Source of the DNA: JAGQRJ01 sp041402045
GTDB taxonomy: Bacteria > Planctomycetota > J058
Assembly: GCA_041402045.1 (NCBI GenBank)
Contig: JAWKSZ010000029.1
Coordinates: forward strand, 16,145 to 80,144
Direction: 5' to 3'
DNA: 64,000 nt
Below the pieces are notes generated by a model, which did no database searches, was not told the origin of the DNA, and worked only from the letters and a program-made list of their open reading frames with translations. Position numbers and translations under genes: made by a program. Shown here one piece after another: positions 44,146 through 52,538 of the stretch (position 1 is the stretch's first letter; each line of letters begins with the position of its first letter).

Positions 44146-46614
44146 TCACCGGCCGTCGTCCGACCCGTCGTCTTCACCGCCCGCGTCGTCGTCACCGTCG
44201 TCCCAGGCGTCGTCTTCGTCTTCCCCGTCGTCCCAGGCGTCGTCGCCCCAGGCGTCGTCCTCTTCCGCGGAGGCCGTGACGGTAACCCGGATCTGCGCCT
44301 GAGCCACGTGTCCGCGTTTATCCATGACCGTGGCGGTGACCAGGTGCTCGCCGGGCTTGAGGTCGCCCAGGGCGAAGCGCGGCCCGACCTCGCTCTGGCC
44401 GCTGGTCCGCGAGCGCCAGGACACCGTGCGACCCATTTGCTCGAGGTCCGCGACCAGGCGCCGCGCGGCGTCGAGCTCGTCGGCGTAGGGGCGCAGGGGC
44501 TCGCGCTGCTGCTCGAGCTCCGCGCGCTGGGCGCGCAGGACCTTGGCGTCGCCCTCCCGGGCGTTGAGCTTGCTCTCGATGTCGGCGATCTGGCGCTCGA
44601 TGTCGGCCCAGTCGATCCCGTCCTTCTCCTGGGCCGCGGCGAACACGCGCTGGGCCTCCTCCAGCCGGGCCTGGGCGGCGGGCAGGTCCTCTTCCCCCGC
44701 GGCGATGCGCGAGGGCTCGAGCTCGGCGTCGCTCCACTGCTCGACGGTCAGGGGTCCCGCGGGGAGGCTCACGTGGGGCAGCTCGCTCTGGAAGAAGCCC
44801 AGCGAGAGGAAGGGCAGGTAGGTGATCGCCATCAGCGCGACCAGGAGCACCCCAATGAACAGGAGCGAGGCCCGGTAGAGCGCGAACACGGGGCGCCGGA
44901 AGCGCAGCGAGGCGATGAACAGGTTGATCCCGACCGGCGGGGTCGAGTAGCCGATCTCGAGGTTGACCAGGAAGATCGCCGCGAGGTGGTAGGGGTCGAC
45001 GCCGAACTCGAGGGCCACCGGCGCGATCAGGGGCACCACCACCAGGGTCGCGCTGAAGATGTCCATGAGGCAGCCCACGAGCAGCAGGAACAGGTTCAGC
45101 ATGATCAGGAAGGTCAGCTGGCTGTGAATGTGGGACTGCATGGCCTCCAGGATCATCTGCGGGATCCGCACCAGGCTCAGCCAGTCGCTGAAGCCGAGCG
45201 CCGTGCCCACGATCAGGAGGATCGCGCCCACGAGCACCGCGGTCTTGCGCACCACGCGGAACAGGTCCTTGAGCCCCAGGTCGCGGTAAATGAACACCGT
45301 GGTCACGACCACGTAGAACGCGGTGACGGCGGCGGCCTCCTCCGGGGCGATGAACCCGAACATGATCCCGCCGAGCACGATGAACGGGAGCGGGAGCTCC
45401 CACAGCGCGCCTCGGAGCGCGGAGGGGAGGTCGGTCAGGGAGTCCACGAACTTGTGGCGCGGGACCTTGTAGACGATCGCGAACACGAAGCTCAGGCCGG
45501 CGAGCAGGACCACCAGCAGGATCCCGGGCACGAGGGTCGCCTGGTACAGGCGCTTGACGTCCAGGTGCGTGACCACGCCGTAGACGATCACCGGGAGCGA
45601 GGGCGCGAACAGCAGCCCCAGGCTGCCGCCGGTGGTCAGCAGGCCCAGGGAGAAGCGCTCGGGGTAGCCCTCGCGCAGGAGCACCGGGAACAGCAGCCCG
45701 CCGAGGGCGATGATCGTGACCCCCGAGGCGCCGGTGAACGCGGTCAGCACGCAGCAGGTGGTGAGGGTCACCAGCGAGAGCCCGCCGGGGAGCCAGCCGA
45801 CCAGCGCGCGGCAGAGGTTGATCAGGCGCGTCGGCGCGCGGGACTCGCTGAGCAAGGTCCCGGCGAAGGTGAACAGCGGGATCGCGATGAACAGCTGGCT
45901 GTCGCCCATCGGGGAGAGCCAGCTGATGAACACGTTCACGCCCTTGCCCTGGGCGGTCTCGACCTCGCGCGGGTCGACGCGGGTGAAGAAGCCCGAGGTC
46001 GTGTCGAGCTGGGTCTCGAGGTAGAGCCCGAGGCAGGTGATCGCCGCGATCACTACGAACAACGGGGTGCCGAGGAGCGCGAGCAGGGCGATCAACACCC
46101 CGGCGCAGGCGACGTGGGTCGGGCTGAGCCCATAGGTCGTGTAGCTCCCGCGCTTGACCACCCGCAGCTCGACCTCCTCGCCGAACTCGTCGGCGAGGCC
46201 GACCCCCACGTCGAGGGTCGCGCCGGGGTCGGTGGAGGGCGCGCGGAACAGGAGCGACGTGCCGTCCTCCGCGCGCGAGATCTGCTCGGGGTAGACCTGG
46301 GTCTGGCCCAGCCACACGCTGTAGGGCTCGGCGAGGTTCGCGCCGCGGATCAGGACCCACTCGCGGCCCGCGGGGTCGAAGGTGCCCGGGGTGCTGCGGC
46401 CGAGCAGGCCCCAGGGGCCCACGGAGACCCGCTCCACGGCCTCGATCGTGGGGGCGCCGTCGCGAGCGGCGTCGACGGGCTCGAGCACACCCAGGTCGCG
46501 GTTGCAGGCGGCGAGCACGAGCAGCGCGGCCAGGACCGCGAGGCTGCCGCGGAAGCGCCAGGGCAGCGGGCGCTGCCACCAGGGCGGCGGCGGGGGGGCG
46601 TTGGGCTCGCTCAC
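44146..46614 (-). CDS. dctM: TRAP transporter large permease (DctM) with extra N- and C-terminal domains
   Basis: 822 aa, nearly twice normal DctM (~430). The N-terminus has a hydrophobic, lipobox-like LLVLAAC (about 30-36), then an IPT/TIG-like domain (WVLIRGANLAEPYSVWLG). The DctM core follows with many TM helices and the family blocks GVTIIALGGLLFPVLL, FAPSLPVIVYG, GYSTPPVGINLFI. The C-terminus adds a coiled coil, an Ig/PKD-like module (LKPGEHLVTATVMDKRGHV) and a Trp-Asp acidic tail of DDAWDDG-type units. Both extensions are probably periplasmic. Its GTG overlaps the dctQ stop (GTGA). Confidence 0.85.
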   Translation of the reverse strand: MSEPNAPPPPPWWQRPLPWRFRGSLAVLAALLVLAACNRDLGVLEPVDAARDGAPTIEAVERVSVGPWGLLGRSTPGTFDPAGREWVLIRGANLAEPYSVWLGQTQVYPEQISRAEDGTSLLFRAPSTDPGATLDVGVGLADEFGEEVELRVVKRGSYTTYGLSPTHVACAGVLIALLALLGTPLFVVIAAITCLGLYLETQLDTTSGFFTRVDPREVETAQGKGVNVFISWLSPMGDSQLFIAIPLFTFAGTLLSESRAPTRLINLCRALVGWLPGGLSLVTLTTCCVLTAFTGASGVTIIALGGLLFPVLLREGYPERFSLGLLTTGGSLGLLFAPSLPVIVYGVVTHLDVKRLYQATLVPGILLVVLLAGLSFVFAIVYKVPRHKFVDSLTDLPSALRGALWELPLPFIVLGGIMFGFIAPEEAAAVTAFYVVVTTVFIYRDLGLKDLFRVVRKTAVLVGAILLIVGTALGFSDWLSLVRIPQMILEAMQSHIHSQLTFLIMLNLFLLLVGCLMDIFSATLVVVPLIAPVALEFGVDPYHLAAIFLVNLEIGYSTPPVGINLFIASLRFRRPVFALYRASLLFIGVLLVALMAITYLPFLSLGFFQSELPHVSLPAGPLTVEQWSDAELEPSRIAAGEEDLPAAQARLEEAQRVFAAAQEKDGIDWADIERQIADIESKLNAREGDAKVLRAQRAELEQQREPLRPYADELDAARRLVADLEQMGRTVSWRSRTSGQSEVGPRFALGDLKPGEHLVTATVMDKRGHVAQAQIRVTVTASAEEDDAWGDDAWDDGEDEDDAWDDGDDDAGGEDDGSDDGR
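44165..44280 (-). repeat. repeats coding the Trp-Asp acidic tail of DctM
   Basis: The DNA has repeated CGTCGTCCCAGGCGTCGTC units (plus-strand view) that encode the WDD-rich end of DctM. They are low-complexity and may vary in length between strains. Confidence 0.6.
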
Positions 46615-47699
46615 GGCGCGCGCTCCTCGCCCTCGGCGTCGGTGGACGTCGTGGCGTCGTCGGGCAGCTCGGGGTCGGGCAGGCGCTGGGTGAACTCCAG
46701 CCCGCCCGAGCCCGCGGGGCGCTGTTCGGGGTCGGGGGTCTCGATCATGGAGTCCTCCCCGCCGAAGTCGACGGGGTCGGCCTCCGAGTCGGGGGCGTGG
46801 GGGTCGTAGGGGGCGAGCAGGTCGGCGGTGGTCAGGAGCTCGCCGTCGGGCTCCGGCTCCGGGTCCGGCTCGCGCAGGTCCTCGTCGTCGCCCAGATCGC
46901 GGTAGATCGGGATCTCGTCGGTCGAGCGGCCCACCACCCGCTTGGGCTGGGGCCCCTGGGCCTGCACCGGCTGGGTCTCGGGCGGCTCGCCCAGGGCGGC
47001 GCGCACCGCGGCGCGGGCCGAGTCGGGGTCCAGCCCCTGGCGAGACGACTCGCTCGCCAGCAGCAGCTCCGCGGCGCCGGCCTCGTCGGAGTCGGCGTGC
47101 TCGGCGACCTCGTCGGCCAGCTCGTCGGCGTGGTCGACGTAGAGCTCGTCGGGCATGAACACGCCCTCCGCCGCGCGCAGCAGGCAGCGCACCGTGATCA
47201 GCGCGAGGCCCAGCGGGACGACGAGCAGGAACGGCCAGCGGTAGACCTTCAGGTCCAGGGCGGCCACCGTGAACATGGGCAGGGTGCGCGGGATCTGGCT
47301 CTTGATCAGGTAGACCAGGACCAGCCCCAGGAGCAGCGCCGTGACCGCAGCGGTCACGAGGCTGATCACCACCCCGAGCCGGCGCCGCCCCTTCGGAGGC
47401 AAGAACTTGGGCACGGCCTCGATCGCGATGTGCCGACCCTCGGCCGTCGCCAGGCTGGCGCCCAGCATGCCGACCCAGATCACGAGGTTGCGCGTGATCG
47501 TGTCGAACCACCCCACCGGCTGGAACACCTCGCCCTGGAACTGGCGCAGGAAGACCTGCACGAAGGCGAGCAGGATCATGAGCGCCAGGCTCAGCGCGCA
47601 CACGCCGACCTCGGCCTGCTGCACGGCCGCGTCGACCTTGCGCAGCTTCAGCAACGCTTGAACCACCGGGGGGTGCGCAGCAGCCGAGTCGGACGTCAT
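46611..47699 (-). CDS. dctQ: TRAP transporter small permease (DctQ) with long acidic tail
   Basis: 362 aa, against ~160-190 for ordinary DctQ. Four TM helices fill residues ~30-190, with the DctQ features NLVIWVGMLGASLATAEGRHIAIE. The last ~170 residues are a disordered, Asp/Glu/Pro-rich tail (YRDLGDDEDLREPDPEPEPDG) that should be cytoplasmic. It starts 10 bases after dctP and is coupled to dctM. The tail has no counterpart in standard TRAP systems and may serve regulation or binding to a partner. Confidence 0.85.
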   Translation of the reverse strand: MTSDSAAAHPPVVQALLKLRKVDAAVQQAEVGVCALSLALMILLAFVQVFLRQFQGEVFQPVGWFDTITRNLVIWVGMLGASLATAEGRHIAIEAVPKFLPPKGRRRLGVVISLVTAAVTALLLGLVLVYLIKSQIPRTLPMFTVAALDLKVYRWPFLLVVPLGLALITVRCLLRAAEGVFMPDELYVDHADELADEVAEHADSDEAGAAELLLASESSRQGLDPDSARAAVRAALGEPPETQPVQAQGPQPKRVVGRSTDEIPIYRDLGDDEDLREPDPEPEPDGELLTTADLLAPYDPHAPDSEADPVDFGGEDSMIETPDPEQRPAGSGGLEFTQRLPDPELPDDATTSTDAEGEERAP

Positions 47700-47709
47700 G
47701 CGCGAGGGC

Positions 47710-48720
47710 TTACTTGCCGGACTCGGCGCGGCGGGCCTCGAGGATCCCGCGGACCTTGTCCAGGGTCTCCTGCGAGTAGAGGCTGCCGACCATTTCGTCG
47801 GCGGTCTTCTTGCCGAGCTCCAGGTAGCGGGGCATCTCCTCCTCGGGGATCGGGATGATCTTCATGCCGTTGCTCTGCAGCTCCTGGACGGTCTCCTCGT
47901 TCTTCTGGCGCACCTCGACCAGGAGCTGGTCCAGGCGCTCGCGGGCGAGCTTGGCGATCCCCTCGCGCATCTTGGCCGGGATCTGGTCCCACTGCTGCTT
48001 GCGCACCAGCAGGGCCCCGGTGCCGTGGCCCACGTTCATGCGGCTCATGTAGCGCAGGTCGCGGTGCCATTGCAGGCCCACCAGGCCGTAGGGCGAGTTG
48101 TAGACCGAGTCGATCATGCCCGTCTCGAGGGACGTCAGCACGCCGGTCAGCGCCAGCGGCACCCCGTTGAGCCCGAAGCTCTGGAAGGTGCGCTCGGCGA
48201 GGGGGTCACCCTGCCAGCGCCAGATCTTGCGCTTGCGCAGCTCCTCGAGGTTGCGGGCCTCGTTCTTGGAGAAGATGTAGGCCCAGCCCACTTCGGCCCA
48301 GCCGAGCATCACGAAGCCCTGCTCCTCGAAGCCGCGCTGGAACTCGTCCTCGAGGGCGGCCTTCACGGCCTCGAGCTCCTCGGTCGAGCGGTAGGTGAAG
48401 GGCAGCTCCAGGATGCGGATCTTGGGGAGGATCTCGCCCAGGCCGATCCCGGTGAACAGTCCGCCGTCCATGATCTGCGCCTCCATGCGCTCGATCACGG
48501 CCTTCTCGTCGCCCTGGCTGCCGTTGGGGTAGAACTCGAACTTCACCCGGCCCTTGGAGCGCTTCGCGACCTCGCGCTTGATGTCGTTCATGGCGTCCAT
48601 CCACACCGTGCCGTCGGGGGCCTGGGTCGCGATCCGCAGGCGGATCCCCTTGGGCGCGGCGCACACCACCGGCGCGGCGAGCGCGAGGGCGCAGAGGGAG
48701 AGTACGGGCGAAAGACGCAT
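47710..48720 (-). CDS. dctP: TRAP transporter solute-binding protein (DctP)
   Basis: 336 aa from ATG 48720, with a signal peptide (residues 1-22) and GGAGG upstream. DctP features: IRLRIATQAPDGTVWMDAM, ELPFTYRSTEELEAV, then KIWRWQGDPLAERTF where many DctPs carry the ligand-binding Arg (KIRV type), and LALTGVLTSLETGMIDSVYNSP. The binding-site variant suggests a ligand other than simple C4-dicarboxylates. It is coded just after tatT, so it is the TatP-type partner of a TPR-like subunit. Confidence 0.85.
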   Translation of the reverse strand: MRLSPVLSLCALALAAPVVCAAPKGIRLRIATQAPDGTVWMDAMNDIKREVAKRSKGRVKFEFYPNGSQGDEKAVIERMEAQIMDGGLFTGIGLGEILPKIRILELPFTYRSTEELEAVKAALEDEFQRGFEEQGFVMLGWAEVGWAYIFSKNEARNLEELRKRKIWRWQGDPLAERTFQSFGLNGVPLALTGVLTSLETGMIDSVYNSPYGLVGLQWHRDLRYMSRMNVGHGTGALLVRKQQWDQIPAKMREGIAKLARERLDQLLVEVRQKNEETVQELQSNGMKIIPIPEEEMPRYLELGKKTADEMVGSLYSQETLDKVRGILEARRAESGK

Positions 48721-48787
48721 GGGGAGCCTCCTTGAGGGGTGGGCCCTGTGAACGGGAGAGGGGCGGGGAGGATTCAGGGCTGGCACT

Positions 48788-49867
48788 CTACTCGTCTCCT
48801 GAGCCCTCGTCCGTGGACGTGTCGCCGTCCTCGGAGTCGTCCCAGTCGTCGTCGGAGCCTTCCTCCCAGCCTTCGTCGTCCCAGCCCTCTTCGGCGGGGG
48901 CGAACTCGTTCTGAGCGCCCTGGGGGACGATGATGTTGTACGCCTCGGGGTCGCTCAGCAGTCGGCGCGCCCGCGTCTTGGCCACGGCGTTGGTCAGCGC
49001 CTGCTCGGGCCAGAGGTCGGCGGGGGCCTCGATCACCGCCTTCAGCGCCCCGTAGAACGCGTCCCAGGCCTGCTGCTGGGCCGCGAGGATCTGCTCGACC
49101 GAGGCGCCGCTCTCGGTGGCGGCGAGGTGCGGCGCGCAGAACTCGGCGCGCAGGACCTTGGCCAGCAGGTGCTTGCCGCCGGTCAACGCGTCGACGCGCT
49201 CGAAGTGCGCGACGGCCTCCTCGGGGTCGCCGCCCAGGCTCTTGGGGAGGAGGCCCTTGCGGATCCCCATGTAGAGGTGCGGGCCGCCGTTGAAGAACCC
49301 CGGGTCGCGCTCGAGGACCCAGCCCATGACGGCGTCCACCCGCTCGAGCTTCGCGATCTCGCCCGGGTCGTCGCGGTGCAGGTTGATCTCGGCCCCGCGG
49401 GCGAAGGCCCACCAGAACAGAGCCGGCAGGGCGTCCTCGTCGTCGTAGTCCTCGAGGGCCGCGCGCAGGTCTTGCGCGTTGGAGTCGGCCACCAGGGCGC
49501 TGAGCTCCTCGTCCTCGTCGTCCAGCGCCCGCAGCGCCGCGACCTGGCCCACCCGGTAATGGTAGGCCGCCCACTCGGCGTCGACCGAGTCCAGGAAGGC
49601 GAAGGCGAAGGACGCGTTCAGCTCGGCCTGGAGCAGGCGCAGCTCGGGGTTCTCGGGGCTCGTGGCCACGATCCCTTCGAGGGTCGCGAGCAGCCCGGGG
49701 CCAGCCTCCCGCGCGGCGCGGTCGATCGGGACCCGGTTGAACTCGTCCGCGGTCCGGCGGAGCACCGGGGCCATGTTGTCCGCGGCGACCTTGTCCAGGG
49801 CGCACCCGCTCAGAGGACAGGCCAGGAGCGTGGCGATCCACATCGCGCGAAGGCGGCCGCGAGTCAT
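48788..49867 (-). CDS. tatT: TRAP transporter T-component lipoprotein (TatT)
   Basis: 359 aa. A lipobox (PLSGC, near residue 22) and AADNMAPVLRRTADEF, LLATLEGIVATSPENPELRLLQAEL, SFAFAFLDSVDAEWAAYHYR fit the TatT family, TPR-like lipoproteins that bind the TRAP solute-binding protein in TRAP-T systems (described in Treponema). The last ~35 residues form an acidic tail with GWDDEGWEEGSDDDWDD, matching in style the tail of DctM in the same operon. It is the first gene of tatT-dctP-dctQ-dctM. Confidence 0.8.
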   Translation of the reverse strand: MTRGRLRAMWIATLLACPLSGCALDKVAADNMAPVLRRTADEFNRVPIDRAAREAGPGLLATLEGIVATSPENPELRLLQAELNASFAFAFLDSVDAEWAAYHYRVGQVAALRALDDEDEELSALVADSNAQDLRAALEDYDDEDALPALFWWAFARGAEINLHRDDPGEIAKLERVDAVMGWVLERDPGFFNGGPHLYMGIRKGLLPKSLGGDPEEAVAHFERVDALTGGKHLLAKVLRAEFCAPHLAATESGASVEQILAAQQQAWDAFYGALKAVIEAPADLWPEQALTNAVAKTRARRLLSDPEAYNIIVPQGAQNEFAPAEEGWDDEGWEEGSDDDWDDSEDGDTSTDEGSGDE

Positions 49868-50092
49868 AGGTAAGCCCCTTGGAAATTAGCGAGTTAGGGG
49901 CCGAATTCTACAGCCCCCGGCGGCCCCTCGCAATCCACCAGCCCCCAGCTCCCGCGCGGGGTTGTGGAGCCCACAGGGGACCCGCGTCCCCTGGAGGGGC
50001 AGCCATGGTGCGACGGCAAGGACCTGGCTATCCTCGACTTAAGTACGGAAGTTCCTGGGAACAAATGCCGTCTCGCGCGCGTCGAAGGTCTC
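49868..50092. promoter_or_regulatory. divergent promoter region tatT / Ser-Thr kinase
   Basis: 225 bases between divergent starts. It includes a perfect 8-bp hairpin CAGGGGAC-CCGC-GTCCCCTG at 49974-49993 and an A/T-richer stretch (50025-50070) that is the likeliest promoter area for the kinase gene. No consensus box is clear. Confidence 0.45.
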
Positions 50093-52156
50093 GTGAGCAC
50101 CACGTCCACTCCTAGCATGGCGGGCCGGACCCTCGGCCCCTACCGCGTCGACCGCAAGCTGGGTCAGGGCGGCATGGGCGCCGTCTACCTGGCCCACGAC
50201 ACCAACCTCCACCGTCCGGTCGCGGTCAAGGTCCTGACCCCGCAGCTCGTGGACGACGTGGAATACGTCGATCGCTTCGTGCGCGAAGCCCGGCTCGCCG
50301 CCCAGATCAACCACGCCAACGTGGTGCAGGTCTACTACGCCGCGGCGGAGGAGGGGGTCGCGTTCATGGCCCTCGAGCTGATCGAGGGTGGCTCGCTCAA
50401 GGAGCTGGCCGAGGAGGGGCGGCTGCCCGCGCGGCAGGCCGTGCAGATCGTGCGAGACGCGGCGCGCGGCCTGGGCGCGGCCCACGCCCGCGGGATCGTG
50501 CACCGGGACCTCAAGCCCGAGAACATCCTGCTCACCCGCGGCGGCGACGTGAAGCTCGCGGACTTCGGCCTCGCGCGCAGCGGGGTGTCCACGATCACCC
50601 AGACCGGGATCTACATGGGGACGCCGCACTACAGCTCCCCCGAGCAGTGCGCGACCGAGGACGTGAGCCCGGCGTCCGACCTCTACTCCCTCGGGGTCGT
50701 GCTCTACGAGCTCCTGGCCGGGTGCCTGCCTCACGACGCCAAGACGCCAGTGGCGCTGTTCTCTCAGATCATGTCCGCGCCGCCTCCGCCCCTGGCCGAG
50801 CGCTGCCCGGAGCTCCCCCGCTCGCTGATCGCGGTGGTAGACCGCCTGCTGCAGAAGAAGCCCGAGGACCGCTACCCCGACGCGGCGGCCCTCGTCGCCG
50901 ACCTCGAGCGCGTGCTCCCCTCGCTCTCGGGCGAGGAGCAGGTGCGGCTGCCGAGCTCGACCGGGGTCGGCTCGGCGATCGCGGCCACGGTGCGCGTGGA
51001 GACCCCCGCGGACAAGGAGGCGCGCGCGCTGCTCGCCAGCTTCGGCGCCACGACCGTCGCCCCCGAGCAGGGCTACAGCCCGCCGACCCGGAGCATGGTC
51101 GGCCGGCTGGCCGCCCTCGCCGGCGCGCTGCTGCTCGTGTCCGGCGGGCTCTACCTCTGGCTGAACGGGCTCTCCCAGCGCGCGACCCGCCCCGCGCGCG
51201 TCGCGGTGGTGCGGACCTGGACCAACGGGACGCACTCGACGGACTTCGCCTGGCTGGAGGAGGCGATCCCTGAGTTCGTCGCGGCCGAGCTCGGCGCGCC
51301 GATCGAGCTCGAGCTCGAGGACATGGGAGACCTCCGCGACACCGGCCGCGTCCAGACACGCTTGCACGCGACCCCCTGGGAGGGGGCCGTGGGCGGCAAG
51401 TTCTTCGCCCAGGGCGAGCAGGTCGGGGTCACGATCCGCGCCGTGCTCTCCAACGGGGAGCAGGTCGTGCTGACCCGGGTCCTCGGCCGCGAGCAGTTGC
51501 TCTCGGAGCTCGCGGGCGCCGTCACCGACTTCGCCGCCGAGTTCCGCGCCAAGGCTCGCGTGCACGACGTCCAGGGCGCGACCCAGGCGGAGGCCGTGGC
51601 GTCGCTGAACGAGGAGGCCAGCGACTCGGCGCCCCTCCCGGCGCCCGGTGCCCCCGCAGACGACGCGTCCGCACCCGCAGCCCCCGCGCCCTCCTCGGCG
51701 GCCCGTCGTCCGGCCGCGCCTCGCCAGGAGCCGAGCGCGCCGGCGGAGAAGGCGAAGCGGGAGCTCACCGAGGAGCAGGCCGAGGCGGAGCCGCTGGGGG
51801 GCGAGCCTCCCCAGCCCAAGCTCGACGGGACGGCAGGCTCCGCGACGCAGGGCGCCGGGGCCGGGGGCGAGAGCCTCGAAGGCGCGGGGCTGAACGAGGC
51901 CACGGAGAGCGAGGCCAAGGAGACCGCGCAGGCCAACGCCGACTGGCGCGAGGTCGACTGGGGCGCGCGCTTCAAGGACTGCGGCAGCGACCAACTGCAG
52001 CTCGTGGCCCTGTTCAAGCAGGCGCGGGACGCGGGGCCGGAGGCGCGCCGGACTGCGCTCGAGCGCCTGGAGCCGCTGCTGCAGCGGGACGACCTCGACC
52101 CCATGGTCCGCAGGTTCCTGAGCCGCTACCGCGCGGCCCTCGGCGGCGCCGAGTGA
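50093..52156 (+). CDS. membrane-anchored Ser/Thr protein kinase
   Basis: 687 aa from GTG 50093 (GAAGG just upstream; in-frame start at 49964 lies in the promoter region). Active kinase domain: GQGGMGAV, VAVKVLTP, VHRDLKPENIL, ADFGLARS, GTPHYSSPEQ. A TM helix (AALAGALLLVSGGLYLWLNG, ~380 in the protein) leads to a ~300-residue outer part with a beta-rich domain, then an Ala/Pro/Glu-rich linker and a C-terminal helical domain. It is followed by an HPt protein gene 25 bases on. Confidence 0.85.
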   Translation: MSTTSTPSMAGRTLGPYRVDRKLGQGGMGAVYLAHDTNLHRPVAVKVLTPQLVDDVEYVDRFVREARLAAQINHANVVQVYYAAAEEGVAFMALELIEGGSLKELAEEGRLPARQAVQIVRDAARGLGAAHARGIVHRDLKPENILLTRGGDVKLADFGLARSGVSTITQTGIYMGTPHYSSPEQCATEDVSPASDLYSLGVVLYELLAGCLPHDAKTPVALFSQIMSAPPPPLAERCPELPRSLIAVVDRLLQKKPEDRYPDAAALVADLERVLPSLSGEEQVRLPSSTGVGSAIAATVRVETPADKEARALLASFGATTVAPEQGYSPPTRSMVGRLAALAGALLLVSGGLYLWLNGLSQRATRPARVAVVRTWTNGTHSTDFAWLEEAIPEFVAAELGAPIELELEDMGDLRDTGRVQTRLHATPWEGAVGGKFFAQGEQVGVTIRAVLSNGEQVVLTRVLGREQLLSELAGAVTDFAAEFRAKARVHDVQGATQAEAVASLNEEASDSAPLPAPGAPADDASAPAAPAPSSAARRPAAPRQEPSAPAEKAKRELTEEQAEAEPLGGEPPQPKLDGTAGSATQGAGAGGESLEGAGLNEATESEAKETAQANADWREVDWGARFKDCGSDQLQLVALFKQARDAGPEARRTALERLEPLLQRDDLDPMVRRFLSRYRAALGGAE

Positions 52157-52181
52157 GGGGCTCCCGCGGGGCAGCGCGCGC

Positions 52182-52523
52182 TTGACCGACGAGCCGCCGC
52201 TGGACCTGGAGCTCCTGGCCGAGCTGCGCGCGGGCGCCGCGCCCGGGGAGTCGGACCTCGTGAGCGAGCTGATCGACATGTTCGTCGCCGACGCGCCGCG
52301 GCTGCTGGAGCGAGCGCGTGAGGCCCTCGCGGCCGGGGACGTCCTGGCCGCTGGGCGGGCGGCTCATGCGCTCAAGGGAAACGCCGCGAGCCTCGGCGCC
52401 GGGCCGCTCGCGGCGGCGTGCAATGAGGTGGAGCGTCAAGCCCGGGCAGGCGAGGCGCCGCGCCTGGAGCCGTTGGAGCGAGCGCTGGAGCGGGCCCTCG
52501 AGGTCGTGCGCGGGCTGCGCTGA
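52182..52523 (+). CDS. HPt-domain phosphotransfer protein
   Basis: 113 aa, a single HPt helical bundle. The phospho-His is in AAHALKGNAASLG, flanked by the typical LELIDMFVADAPRLL-like and LAAACNEVERQAR helices. TTG start at 52182. It probably receives phosphate from a hybrid histidine kinase encoded elsewhere and could pass it to the REC-DUF4388 protein at 53848; that partnership is inference. Confidence 0.8.
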   Translation: MTDEPPLDLELLAELRAGAAPGESDLVSELIDMFVADAPRLLERAREALAAGDVLAAGRAAHALKGNAASLGAGPLAAACNEVERQARAGEAPRLEPLERALERALEVVRGLR

Positions 52524-52538
52524 CCGAGGCCTCCGCGC

